Source of the DNA: Mycteria americana | Lineage: Eukaryota; Chordata; Aves; Ciconiiformes; Ciconiidae | Assembly: GCF_035582795.1 (NCBI RefSeq) | Contig: NC_134370.1 | Location: 52,129,501 to 52,193,500, forward strand | DNA: 64,000 nucleotides | Direction: 5' to 3' | Part shown: positions 53,041 through 64,000 of the stretch, piece after piece | How the letters are laid out: each line of letters begins with the position of its first letter | Numbering within the stretch: the stretch's first letter is position 1 | The notes under the pieces: generated by a model | Database searches by the model: none | The model's input: the letters and a program-made list of their open reading frames with translations, nothing else | Told to the model about the DNA's origin: nothing | Program-made: the position numbers and the translations under genes

Positions 53041-53753
53041 TAATTTAATCAATATACTTACAAACAGCACTAGCAGTGACGTCTGGCACAGACTGCATCC
53101 CTTTAGAAGCAGGTTAGCCCAATTTGTATATGTATCATAGTTATTTCAAAGCCTTTCTGAATTATCTGCAAAACTGTACATACCCTGTGAAGTGGGGAAC
53201 AGGCAAGCCACATTCAGGGAAAGGAATTTAAACCTTTCTTGCAGTCAAAGGAGGGCTAACTTCTTAAGCAGTGCCCTGAGACCCAGGAGATCCCAGCTGC
53301 AGTCCTGGCTGTTATACGTACCCCACATCTAGCCTCAAGGAAAGTCCTCGGTTCAGCTAGCAATTTTGGTTAGGGTGCTTTCCCCAGAAAGCCAGTAGAT
53401 TGGAGAAGGATGCTCAGTGCCTATAGAGGTTTTAAGAAATAGTGACTGGTCTGGCAGACTAACCAGTATGTGCTTAAATCTGTCTTTACTGAGTAAAAAA
53501 GGAATGTGCATACCTGGAATTTCTTGATATATTTTCCCTTGAGAGCTGAAGGGTGGGAGCTGTGATGGATAACTCCATAGAAATGCTCTTACCTCAATGA
53601 TGCCAGCATACACAGGCAATTGGGACCCTATGTACCATGGGAGGGGAAGGGAGCACTTCCTACACAGGCTTTCCTTTCCAGAAAATGCAAATTTTTCAAT
53701 TCAGAAATAGTAAGAGGCAGTAGGATTCACCTGACTTTCACCTTCTAAAACTA

Positions 53754-53791
53754 ACCTTAAAGCCTAACTTCTAAAAGTTAGGCTTTAAGGT
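53754..53791. repeat. Perfect 17-bp inverted repeat with 4-nt loop
   Basis: The left arm at 53754-53770 (ACCTTAAAGCCTAACTT) and right arm at 53775-53791 (AAGTTAGGCTTTAAGGT) are exact reverse complements around CTAA. It is the longest perfect closely spaced hairpin I found in the window. In RNA it would form a stable stem if transcribed as part of the RORA intron, but the stem is shorter than a typical microRNA precursor (about 30 bp or more), so a microRNA is unlikely. Confidence 0.85.
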
Positions 53792-54907
53792 AATTAAGGC
53801 ATCGTTAAATTTCTTCTCTAGTGAATGAAGAGGAGGCATCTCCACTCAGGGGTTCACCTTGCTTGTCGTGAATGCTATGAATCATGCCCTTTCTCCCTCC
53901 CTTTCCTTTTCTGTCTTTCCTCTTCCCTTCCTCATCACTCTAGAAGCAGACAAGACAATTAACTTCAGCTAATTACCCAACTTCCAAGATAGTTCAGGTC
54001 AGCTAGGTGAATCTGGCCTAAAAGGCAGAATGGGGACCAATTTTTGCTTCCATTGAAGAGCCCTTCCCAGGATACCAAATCTGAGGTTTCATACCTGTTG
54101 CGAATTGGAAAAAATAACGTGATCCGTGTGAATGTACAATTTTAAGTCACAGTGTGAAAGCAGGAGGAGGAATAGGAAAATCCTTTTTCTACCCCAAGAC
54201 AATTAATTCACTAGAAACAAACATTTCATTCAGACAGTCTAATGGGGAGGAAAAAACTTCTGTCTTTGGAAAATAATTTTTTCTTTTGAAAAATGTTTTC
54301 TTTGAGGTGGACTGGTAATATGCTTTCCTGTGTCGAGGCTCAATGTGTTTCTGCGTAAATGGCAGAACTGGGGAGAAAGATGCCCCATGCTTTACCTGGC
54401 TATACGGGCTCTTGTCCTGATTGGAGTCTGCCCAAGGAGTTAGAAAGGAAGAAACTAAAGATTATGATGAGCTTGTACAGAGCATTTCCTTACAAATACA
54501 GAATTAGATTTCTTTCCTTCCCTACTGCTCAAACCAAACAAGGAATAAAGCAGCATTTCATGATGTGGGAATTAATAAAGAGGGAGAGGCTGTCTGGAGG
54601 GGTTGGTTGGGGGAGGGAGCTTGAAAAAGGCAGGCAAGCCCACTGAAACTGTTCCAGATTTGGGGAAAGAAGTGAAGCCTGGAGTAGGAGGGAATAAGGC
54701 GCCTTCTTCTGTTCCAGATACCAACAAAAGATGCCGTTTAGTGCTCTCTCTGGTTGTCTGGTAGGCATGTTCACTAGGAATTAGGTGGAGGCAGTCATGT
54801 AATTTAAGCATACCAGAGCTACTTCAGACAATTGCCAAGTGAAGACACAGTGGATGGAGGAAGAAGAAAGGTTCAGGGGAAAAACACAGGCTTTTTTTCC
54901 CCTGTAA

Positions 54908-54990
54908 TACTTGGGCTCAAGTTCCTGTTCTGTCTGATTTTGAGCAAATCAAAGAGTCTGCACCCAGTTTTCCTGCTGTAAATGAAAATC
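54908..54990 (-). repeat. MIR-type SINE remnant, antisense
   Basis: GGGCTCAAGTTCCTGTTCTG, then TTTTGAGCAAATCAAAGAGT, CTGCACCCAGTTTTCCTGCT and GTAAATGAAAATCG follow the reverse-complement order of MIR (CCTTGGGCAAGTCACTTAACCTCTCTG ... CAGTTTCCTCATCTGTAAAATGGGGAT). Confidence 0.6.
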
Positions 54991-57900
54991 GTATGACGTT
55001 ACACCAGAAGGAAGAAGATTACCAGTCATTCCAGTGATAGGATTAGCTGCATGTTAGTCACATATACTGAGAAGTCTTAGTGGATGTCATATGCCCTTTC
55101 CTATGGAGACGAGTTTGCCTTGTGTTTGACATCAGTTTGTAATGATTACTACCTCTGGCCCTTAATGGTCACTTTTCTCTCTCAGGAGCCATTTCTGTAG
55201 CAACTTGCTCTATGCTTGCAGTGGCTCTCCGTGCTTGAGCTTGCATTTGTTGCTCTTGGTGGTTTGTTTGGGCTTTTATTCCTATTCATTGCTGCCTTTG
55301 GCACAGGACATCCTTGGTAGTATTCTGCAGCACTGTTATTTCAGGGTGTGAAAGATTCTTAGGCCTTTAATCTGGGAATACAAACTACATCTGTCACCTG
55401 GGTATCTGTAGCGGTTTCTAAGCAACCACAAGAGTTTATTTTTTTCTGCAATTCATATTTAAGAAATAATTTGCTCATGCATGAACCAGAATCAGCCTGA
55501 GCACCACCCCAGGAGACAGAAATTGTAAACTGTAATTTAGGCTAATTCTAGTCTAAAGCATGAATTAGAGTATTTTATATAATCTTGGAAAATATACCGT
55601 ATAAATATATGTAAGCACAGAACAGGTACAATTAATGTGAGCACAGTAGGAAGCTTTAAGTAACTCTGGGAATGTGAGAAACCAAGTTGGAACATATTCT
55701 TGACATGTAAAAATATTTCCCACCTGCCTTGTTTGCATAAGAACAAGGTTTTAGCAAGTACATATTTGCATGTCAAAGTTAAAAGTGGGGAAAATATTTT
55801 CACCCTCGTAAGAAAAATGCTTACTCTTGGCACAGGCAATTTGCATTTAGTAAGTTTAAAGTATCGAAGTCCTTTCGTGCTATATGGAAAGTGTATGAAC
55901 TTGCAACAGGGATTCCATTTCAATGAGTTGATTTGCAAAGGCAACCGCATGGAGCAGTAATTGATCTGATATCTTTCCGTACGTTAATTTGTAATACAAT
56001 TGGTTGTGGCAGTCCCAAGCGATTTATGCTTCTGAGTTTCATGCCACTGTCCTGTATCTCAGAGTGAAACGGTAAGTTGAAGTTTTAAATGCTGCATGCT
56101 TAATTGAAGGATGTAGTAAATTTGAGGAAATCTGGAATTCTAAAATTATACCTGATTTGGTGCCACTGCTAATACACATAACGGTCGGCAAATGCTGGCA
56201 CAGCTGGAGCCTGTGAATCTGTGGAGATTCTCTTCTAACAGTAAAGTACCCTGGAAAATGCATTTAGGACTAACTATGGCACCTTTTAGCCTATTAGTAA
56301 CCTAGCTTTAGGCCATCCCTTTGAAGGCATGTTACATTCCATCAGAAACACTCTGCAAATGTCCTGTTGCTTAAGAAATAGGGGATTGCATAGGCAGGAT
56401 TCATGGGTGATTTCACTGATGTACTGGAGATTGTAGATAAACAAGATCCAATTATATCATACCTATTAAAAATAAGGCAGTAATTATGTATATAAAAGTG
56501 AAATGTAAAAAATACATTGCCATGTAGCTGTTGAGATAAGCCTTGTCACTACCCTGTCAAAGGAGTTGGAGAAGGCTGCTTCACTGTAGCAGAGTAGAAA
56601 AATAATAATATATTGAAAAGGCACAACTGGGAGTCGGTGGATCTATTCCAGAATTTGCCCACAGGATTGCTCTCTGAATTTGAACTGGACGTTATACAAA
56701 CTTTGAGTTTCTGTGAATTTAGTTCTGTTGTTCAATTTGTCGATGTAAAGTGGGGTTATGCTACCCTTTCTGTTCAAAGCTTTGTTTGTAAAAATATGAT
56801 GCTCTAGTAATAATTACTGTAACACATTAATAAAATAGCATACACTTTATTTTTCCCTTTTATTAGTTCACTTCCTGCTCCATTGTGTTTAATGTGTTAG
56901 CTGAGAGCAAAGTGAAATTAAAACAATTTTTGGAGGACTGCAGGGAAGAAGTATTTCCTTCCTTAAGTGTCCTAATCAGACCTTTTAATTTCAGCCTATC
57001 ATTTTGTTGCTGCAGGGAAGGTGGGGGATTAACAGTCAAGAATGCAAAGATCCTTGTGATGGAAGCAGATGCAAGTGGTGTCCTGCTGTATGAAAATATT
57101 TTGAAAGCTGCTGATAGGGAACTGTCAGGAAAACAGCAGTGTAGTCCTGTAGGTGCTGGGCATTGCTTTCCTCAGCAGAGCATTTTAGCTGCTGTTAGGT
57201 TCCTGGCAGCAAACGGGTACTCTGCAGGTACTACTCAGCTGCTCTGATCATTGCATTTGATGTCACCTGGAGAATATTTTGAAGGAGTATTTTAGCCCAG
57301 ACAGTGCTGTGCTAAAAGTCTTCTGGTCTTCTAGTTTATAGTTATAGTTTTGGCCTGATCCTGAGCCATGATGTTGGGCCGCAATGAAATGGAGAACACA
57401 GTAGCATTGGGAGATGATTCTTGTTTAATAATAAGCAGTCAGTTAGGGATTTAATGGCATGTAAAATGCCATGTTTGTAAGAGTGGGCATGACTTTTTGA
57501 AAACAGTGTTAAGCGTACAACTGAAGTTAAGCTAATGCAGTGTAAGACAGTAAGTCTGCATAGCCATAAACTGGATGAAATAAAAGTTCTCTGAAACAAT
57601 TGGGCATCTTGTGAATGGATTTCAGTTCCTCACAGGAGATTAACAGCCCTTCTGATTGTTAATATATCACAGTTAGAGACACAGCAGGAGTTGCGTTTGT
57701 ATTCCTGTTCGGACTGAGCCAGTTCAGGAAAACTAATGTAGCCTGATCCTAACACTATTGCAGCAGAGAAGGTGTTTTCTTGGGACTTTTTGGTTACCTA
57801 CCAAATGCGTACAGTCTGTGTTTGTGTGACCACGTGCAAGTATATGTAAAATGTGGACTTCTGGTCTTTGATACTGTAAAGCACTGCCTCAGCACGGTCC

Positions 57901-58783
57901 TATCCAAAAAGACTTGCTAGCAAAACAACTGCAGCCATATACTCCAAAAGCAGTTGAAGAGGTATTCCTGAGCATACAGGAGTCCCTTCTTAAATCCATG
58001 TATTCACATGGGAAGGTGCTGTGATTTAGAAATAGATGCAGAGAGTTTTGTCACACACTAAACTGAATTCAGTAGGTATGTTTTATATGTATGAAGTTCA
58101 ATTTAAAAAATCAGGGCTTTCATGTCACGTGTCTCTGTGGCATTTTCCAGACTGCGCTGACTCCTTTGTTTTTGTAAGTTGACTAGAATGCTGCTGTATT
58201 TTCCTCCCTCGTTTGTTCTGTGGTAGCTAATACACAAATATGTACTGATAATTCACTTTCAATTCAGATATGTGAATTTTGGATTTCTTGTGTAAAATGT
58301 AGTTGCTATTTACCTTGTTACTTCCCTTTCGGATTGGCCAGCCATGTGAACTGGATGGCATGAAGGTGACCCCTCTGGTAAAGGTGTTGCATTCATTTTC
58401 AGGCAGGGCCAACTTTAAAATTACCTTTTACGATCTCACAGGAATAAGATTGGAAGAAACCTTTCTAGTGTCGTCTTAGCTCTTTGGCCAAAATGTGAAC
58501 TCACCTATTCTTTTTGGCTTTGAAATGCTGATTCTAGCCTTCTTGTGGGTTCTTAAACACCTTCTCAAATGACCCATTTTAATAACCCAAAAGCTATTAT
58601 ATAACGAGCAGCCATAATTTAGTCTGAAGCTCTAGGGGACCCTTGCAGTTCAGCAATGAATAGTTAATGCAGTATAATGTTTAGCAGGTTATTAGTTTTC
58701 ACTGTACAAATGCTGATCAGGGAATGCTTTTATAAGGTGTTTAAAAGAAAATGTAATTAACTGGTTGCGTGCTTCTGTTGCAG

Positions 58784-58869
58784 CTCAAATTGAAATTATT
58801 CCATGCAAGATCTGTGGAGACAAATCATCAGGAATCCATTATGGTGTCATTACATGTGAAGGCTGCAAG
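58784..58869 (+). CDS. RORA: RORA, exon encoding the first zinc finger of the DNA-binding domain
   Basis: The exon is 86 bases long, flanked by TTGCAG and GTAAGC. It completes the Ala codon begun at 13448 and then encodes 28 residues starting [16 protein letters not shown] and ending TCEGCK. The four zinc-binding cysteines (PCKIC and TCEGC) of the first C4 finger are present. Its last residues, CEGCK, are the start of the P-box recognition helix that reads the RORE half-site. The AQIEIIPCK start distinguishes RORA from RORB, which from memory has Val in place of the first Ile of the II pair. The exon ends in phase 0, and the next exon (GFFRR... and the second finger) is beyond the window. The encoded residues look fully conserved with vertebrate ROR-alpha and show no sign of decay. 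All RORA isoforms share this exon. Confidence 0.97.
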
Positions 58870-59056
58870 GTAAGCTTCTAAAATATTAAGTCTTAAAACA
58901 GTATTTAGCCTTTTGATAGTGATTATTTTCCTTCCTTTTTTAAAGAGCAAGCATTGCGCCAAAGTTGGATTGGTGGACTCCATTTCAAAGAATATTAAAT
59001 CAATTGGGGATTCTGACGTCCTGTTTTTATTTGGGTTTTAAATAGGGCATTTTTGT

Positions 59057-59076
59057 CACACACACACATATATATA
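59057..59076 (+). repeat. (CA)6(TA)4 dinucleotide run
   Basis: Six CA units run directly into four TA units. It is a short microsatellite about 190 bases after the zinc-finger exon. Confidence 0.85.
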
Positions 59077-60217
59077 TTTCAGGACAAACTTAAAAAATCA
59101 AGCAGTTGTGCTGTGTGTGCCGTAAACTCTCTCTGTGAATAAGCAGAATAGGTACAGAAAGATGATCTGCTTCTAGCATACCACAAAGAATCTGTTCTGT
59201 GGATTCACTTGAGAGGGACTTTGTGGCTTTCTTGAATCTCCCTCTCCATTTTTGCTTTGTAAATTGCTAAGAAGCTGTGTTGAAATACGTGAGAGCTCTC
59301 CGACTTCTCAATTTCCTTTTGTAATCTGCTTCAGTTACAAATCTATTCTGTTTGGTATGGAAGATGATGCTGCACAAATAGCACATGCTACTGCTGTTAA
59401 GCATACTCAGGTCTTCCTGGAAGCAGTGCCTATTCCTTGCAACCATTGCTGTGTAAGGTTTAGGCTTTGGATTTTTTCCTAGATTTGTACTTTCAGTAAC
59501 TCTAGTGAACAAGGATTACACTAGAAGTATTTATATGTTGTTTAATTTTCTCTCACAACCAAGAAGTAAATTGGACAATGCTAACACTAGGCCAGAGTGC
59601 TGTGAAGCTAATCACTCCTTTTTATCACTAGTACAGAATTACAGTGCTAGCTTGGGAATGAGACAGTGTGCACAGCTGTGCTCTAGCTTGTTGCTTTCTT
59701 CATGTATGTACGTGATGCAATCCCATGCTATAGGTTTTCCACTGTTAATCTATACTTTAGGTGTGAAGAATTTATATTTATGACAGTTTTTAGTCTGCTC
59801 TCCTGACATGCTTGATACTACCACCCATCTTCAAAAAGTAACTTCCTTGCTTCCACATTATAGAGATTTTTTTTTGTGTTTTTCCAAGGAAGGTTTTTGT
59901 GCTTTCATTAACACATTCTCTCAGTCTCATGGAAACATTGGTAAGTAAGAAGGAAGGAAAAAAAAAATCTAAGAATGTTAGAATGATACGGGACAGCACC
60001 TTCTGCCCTTTGTAACTGCTGTTGCTATGGAAAATGCAAGAAATGCACTAAAAATGCATTGATAATAAAGTGGTTATTTTTTTTTCAGCTTTATGTGGTT
60101 GAGCAACACTTACCAAACTTCAGCTGTGTGAAGTGGCAGACATTTGCAGTGAGAATTCTGCTTTATGACTATCTTGTGAGAGTATCGAGTTATGTTCAAG
60201 GTCTGAGACCTCTTTAA

Positions 60218-60451
60218 TCCTTAAATGGTCTGGGACCAGTATACCTGAGAGACTGCCTCAAGATCCATGACGAACATCATTGTCAACAGACTGAGGTTAG
60301 CATAATGCTAACGCTCGTCTATGCAGAAAACAGGCCCTTCTCAACATGGCTTGTTGCAGAACAGGAACAGGCTGCCAAAGGAGAGGAAATTTGCCAGACG
60401 TATTATCTTTTGCTTCATCTTCATGCAGGTCTTTGGCCTTGCCTTCTCTGA
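60218..60451 (+). mobile_element. Possible LINE reverse-transcriptase ORF remnant (C-terminal region)
   Basis: From 60218 the frame reads SLNGLGPVYLRDCL, which resembles the ALNGLxPxYLxDLL motif near the C-terminus of L2/CR1-type LINE polyproteins in vertebrates. The frame stays open for 77 codons to TGA at 60449-60451, but beyond the first 15 residues I see no family match. A stop lies directly upstream at 60215-60217. The clade is uncertain and the similarity is short. Confidence 0.35.
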
Positions 60452-61048
60452 AGTCCTGTATGTGAGAAAAACCCCCATAAAAAGCAGCAGGACAGCTGCA
60501 TGCAGAAGGAAGCAACAGAGCGCACAATACTCGCAGTCACATTAGTACGTAGCTGGTAGGCACTTAGCACTGTGGGTAAGAGACAGACATATCTATCGAG
60601 CGTTCCTCCATCAGAGTGACTGTACTTTCCCAGGAATAAACGCAAACGTGAGTTGTTAGGAGAAGAGTCCTTTGTGTACCTCCAGCAGTTGGAACAACAG
60701 ATGCTAGCCTGATAGTGAGAAATGCATGTGCAGTTCCTTACATTTTAGAACAAATGGTCTTCCTTTGAATTCTGTATAAATTGAGTTCTCTGGGAGCTCT
60801 GTGCAATCCTCGGTCTGCTTCTGAGAATCCCACCAGAACGGTCAGCTGGGGGGAAAGGGAAGAAGGGAAGGCAAGCAGGCAAGTATTCTCAGCACACTGA
60901 AACCCATTTGAACCTTGAAAGCAGAGTGTGCGTGAATAAGACAGTGGCCCAACGAATGAAGTTAGGCATTTTCTCCTTCTCTTGGAGCAGCAGAATAAAG
61001 TTTTCTAGCCATACAATTTCAGGCAGAATTTTAAAGCCAATGAATATC

Positions 61049-61092
61049 AACTTAGTTAACTAAGTTATTTCCCTTTCAGGAGGGAAATAACT
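61049..61092. repeat. 18-bp perfect palindrome overlapping a 12-bp hairpin
   Basis: AACTTAGTTAACTAAGTT (61049-61066) is its own reverse complement. Overlapping it, AGTTATTTCCCT (61063-61074) pairs perfectly with AGGGAAATAACT (61081-61092) around TTCAGG. The centre GTTAAC is also the core half-site of HNF1-type homeodomain factors. Regulatory function is not demonstrated. Confidence 0.8.
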
Positions 61093-61748
61093 CCGAAGCT
61101 CGCTCTTCTTTAATGCTAGAGCCCAGATGACTTGCAAGTAGTGACAGATAGGGGAGTGCTAGTAGGCACAAGTCACGGGAAGAGTTTAAATGATCATGGT
61201 CTAGACAGCATCTAAAATGCCCTACTGTAGTAGATGGATTTTGTTTATGCTATGCTCTTCCACAGTAATGTCAACAGAGTCTCACCCAACAGAACTATTT
61301 TGGCTGGTGAAAAAGTTGGCATTGCTTGGCTTCTGCCAAATAAGCCAGGTGTGTATTGGTATGGTTTTTTTCCCAGCTTTTCTGTGGCTATGATCTCTGC
61401 AGGTTTGAGCATGCTTACGTTGCTCTTCATGTTATGCTAAACCTTCTTTTGTAAAAAGTACTTTGCTATGAAGACCTAGTTCCCAGTCCTGTGCTCTGAT
61501 TCCTGGAGCCGATGTCCTGCACCAACAAACAGTCCCAGAGAAGTCAGTGAGGTTCTGCACAGGTGCTACAAACCCATCCATGTGCATCAGATTGCAGGAT
61601 CAGGGCCTTAGTCATCAGAAGTGAACAGATGTGCTGCTGCCTTCTCACACCAGGCCTGTCAAGAATGATCTACAGGCAGCAATAGCAGCAGCAGGAAAGC
61701 AGGATGTTTTCAGCTCTTACTGTTTTTCGCTCCAGTTTGGTGTGAACT

Positions 61749-61784
61749 TTAACGTTACTTAATAGTAATGTTAACTTAAGTTAA
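61749..61784. repeat. 11-bp near-perfect hairpin followed by a 14-bp palindrome
   Basis: TTAACGTTACT (61749-61759) and AGTAATGTTAA (61764-61774) pair with one G-T wobble. The overlapping TTAACTTAAGTTAA (61771-61784) is a perfect palindrome. GTTAA/TTAAC half-sites are repeated several times here, about 700 bases after a similar cluster at 61049-61092. Confidence 0.65.
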
Positions 61785-64000
61785 CTTTACTGTGTTACTG
61801 TGTAAATGCTAATAACCACCAGAAATAGAATTTATTTAAAATCTAAAGTGAAGTTTTAGTTGGAAAGACCTACTTTGTAATCTTAATCTGTATCATGTAT
61901 GAAATCACAGACAAGCTCTTGTCAAACTGACTTTTGCTGATCCTGTTGCTCTTCCACAGGTTTGTGACACTTGCATTTCACATCATTGAAAGTATTCTGA
62001 CCAGTTTTTTGTTGTTATATTGTGTTTCACATAACTAGAATTGAAGATTTGTTTCATTTCCTACCTTGCTATGATGTTACTGGCTGTTTTTATGAAGTTA
62101 GTGGCTGTGTTTTGCACAAACATCATTGAGTACTCCCAACCTACCAACCTATTTAGCTGAACTTGAATCTGCCTTTAAAAAATAAAATTTAACATCCCCT
62201 CCTCTTCTTCCCCCCTAGTGAAAAAATTAAGTTTTTAGCCAGGCTCTGTTTTATACTTTATCCAGGAGGGCTCCTGTGGCTTATTATAAATATAATACAT
62301 TTTAAAAGAGAGGGGTTTTTTTCTGTCCAACCATTGCTGATGCCCAGTATACAACATATAATGGGGGAAAAGGGAAGATGAGATTAATCATGTAAGATGT
62401 TTACTCAGAAGCGTGGATGAAGAATGACACAAAGACTGTACCACGACTCAGAAATAAAAGTTTATTCGCCTGTGTAAGATTGGAAGTACTACTATTGTAG
62501 TAGCACTACTGAAAAAACTAGTATCTGTATGGAGCACTTCCTCCTGTTAGTTGTGGGAACCCGTTAACAACCTTTTGCTCTATATTAGGGACCATGCTGA
62601 GAAAGGAGACTGGTTTGTACACATCTATATTCTTTTCTCATAGCTGAAAGTTGAATCCAGTTCAGCATCGTCAGAAAATACCTGAATGCTTCAAAAGGAC
62701 GTAGCAAAGCATTTAGTTTGAAATGAAGTTTTTGTTAATGAACTATGTCTTTAAATTTGCAGATGCATTTACTTGCTTTTGCTGTCAATAGTGTCAGTTC
62801 ATGCCCAACTGACTCACAAATGCATTAGTGGGATCCCTCTCTTTACTTGACTGTACACAGTTGGTCTCATAAAACCATCCATGCAGGGCATTTCTGGGCA
62901 TTTCTTGTATTTTCAAAGGTTTATAGGTACTGGCCTTTGTCTCTTGTGGTTTTTAAGACCTAAGATGGTCTTGTTCATTGTAACTACAAGGAATGTCCGT
63001 GTTTGTTACTTCAGAAAACAATACCTGGTGTATTGTCACTTCCCATCTTGCATTACTTTTGTTCATTCATTTCATTCATTCACTTTCTTTACTAGCCAAT
63101 TTTTCACTACTCGGTTGAACATGAGGTGTCATATCGGCATTGCAAACATTCACGCTCATTCACGCTTCTGAACTTTTTCTTTTTTTAATTTTTTGCCTAG
63201 CCAATTTCAAGCAAAACATGTTAGAAAAGAGATGAGCCATGTTAGAGAAAGGGCTAGTCAGAAGCCTTGTGTAACCTGATAAATACAATCTCACTCCTGT
63301 CTTTATCACATATGTAAAACTGAACATTTTTTCTCTGTTTTCAGTGGCACTATAACTTTGTTATCAAATACTTTATTAACAAAGTTGATTAAACAATATT
63401 GTTGCAGCACTCTTCTCCCTTTACAACTAAAATATGTGCTCATTGTCATAAAAGGGTTAAAAATCCAGTTTGAATGTTCACCTGTCTTTCATATGACACT
63501 GTATTTTTCTGATGTTTCTTTGAAGAAAATTTGCGATAGTTTGCTTTAGAAAACAGTAAAAGAATTAACCCCCCCTAACTAATTGTTAATTGCTCAGAAT
63601 ATTGCAAAACTTAATGATACGTGGAAGTCTTTAAGTATTAGCCATAAATCATGGGATTATGAATAAGCCTGTGTTGTCACAGGCTTGCATACAGTCATTC
63701 CAAAACGTCTGCCATTAGGATGCAGCAAGGCAGCTGTCAGCTGTTTTCTTGTAATTAAACAGCCAATGAGCAGCTAATTAAGACATATGTGTATACAGAA
63801 GTGGAAGTGGATATGTTAATGAACTGTAGGAATCAATTCATTAAATGAAAATTTGTCAAAAGACCAAACATGAGATCAGCATTTCAGCCTGTGCCGCAGT
63901 GGAGAGGGAGTCTGTGCTGTGCCATTTGGGACATCAGGGAAGCACAACTGGCTTTTCCCCTGCTAAGGAGCAAGCTTAGACACAAACATCTGTAATACCG

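Larger units (their letters stand above)
13449..58783 (+). other. RORA: Large RORA intron (45,335 bases) between the RORA4 start exon and the first zinc-finger exon
   Basis: The intron starts with GTAGGC and ends with TTCTGTTGCAG. A TTAAC branch-point-like motif lies at 58757-58761, just over 20 bases before the acceptor. The first 450 bases remain in the CpG island; the rest is AT-rich. I found no additional exon with recognisable protein content. The intron holds scattered ancient repeats (CR1, MIR-like, hAT-like), a C27 tract, hairpins and one unrecognised minus-strand open segment, listed separately. Stretches not listed contain nothing I can assign beyond AT-rich DNA and poly-T or poly-A runs (for example 14212-14228, 15145-15162, 18013-18028, 19166-19182). 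Introns of developmental transcription-factor genes often hold enhancers, but none can be proven from a single sequence. Confidence 0.85.
58870..64000 (+). other. RORA: 5' part of the next RORA intron
   Basis: The donor GTAAGC at 58870 opens an intron that runs past the window end. The second zinc-finger exon (which would begin GGCTTTTTC in most species) was not found up to 64000. The segment is AT-rich and holds a (CA)6(TA)4 run, a possible LINE ORF relic at 60218 onward, palindromes at 61049-61092 and 61749-61784, and otherwise nothing I can assign. Confidence 0.8.

Noticed and set aside
53245-53330. Possible further antisense MIR remnant (GAGACCCAGGAGATCCCAGC ... AGTCCTGGCTG)
   Set aside because: Only short blocks match and the core is missing, so I did not list it as a feature.
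53754-53791. MicroRNA precursor
   Set aside because: The perfect stem is only 17 bp with a 4-nt loop and does not extend; a Drosha/Dicer substrate needs a longer stem.
58870-64000. Second zinc-finger exon of RORA
   Set aside because: No GFFRR-type coding start after an AG acceptor was seen before the window end.
1-64000. CRISPR arrays, tRNA or rRNA genes, prokaryotic operons
   Set aside because: No regularly spaced repeats, no tRNA box A/B pairs with cloverleaf potential, and no dense coding. The sequence is clearly vertebrate.

Overview
This window is vertebrate nuclear DNA, almost all of it non-coding. The most likely source is a bird; a crocodilian or another sauropsid is possible. The evidence is a CR1 LINE 3' end with the terminal ATTCTATG motif (about 24930-25079), low overall repeat density, several ancient MIR-type SINE relics, compact GC-rich promoter DNA set in AT-rich surroundings, and no primate- or rodent-type SINEs.

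The window contains one recognisable protein-coding locus on the + strand, part of the nuclear receptor gene RORA (retinoic-acid-receptor-related orphan receptor alpha). A CpG island at about 12.80-13.90 kb holds the start exon of the short RORA4-type isoform. Its coding part is 13418-13448 and encodes MMCFVLAAMK plus one base of a split Ala codon. A 45,335-base intron follows. An 86-base exon at 58784-58869 then encodes the first zinc finger of the DNA-binding domain, with both splice sites intact. The two pieces join in frame. The exon for the second zinc finger is not in the window, so the locus continues to the right.

Layout: 1-12.8 kb is AT-rich DNA upstream of the RORA4 promoter, and by analogy with mammalian RORA it probably lies in an intron of longer isoforms. 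It includes an isolated CpG-rich patch (about 9.87-10.47 kb) with a 54-bp tandem duplication. 12.8-13.9 kb is the promoter island, with a 64/65-bp tandem duplication, a 25-codon upstream ORF and a (GCCGT)5 repeat. 13.45-58.78 kb is the large intron, holding a CR1 fragment, MIR-like and other ancient repeats, a hAT-like end, a 27-nt C tract, a perfect 17-bp hairpin, and an unrecognised minus-strand open segment at 40.38-40.72 kb that may be a decayed coding sequence. 58.87-64.0 kb is the start of the next intron, with a possible LINE ORF relic and clustered palindromes.

I found no operon, CRISPR array, phage, toxin system or RNA gene, and no convincing new biological system. The most useful leads are the leader uORF, the isoform-specific N-terminus, the second CpG patch, the 17-bp hairpin and the minus-strand open segment. 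Most long open frames here are GC-driven or chance frames.
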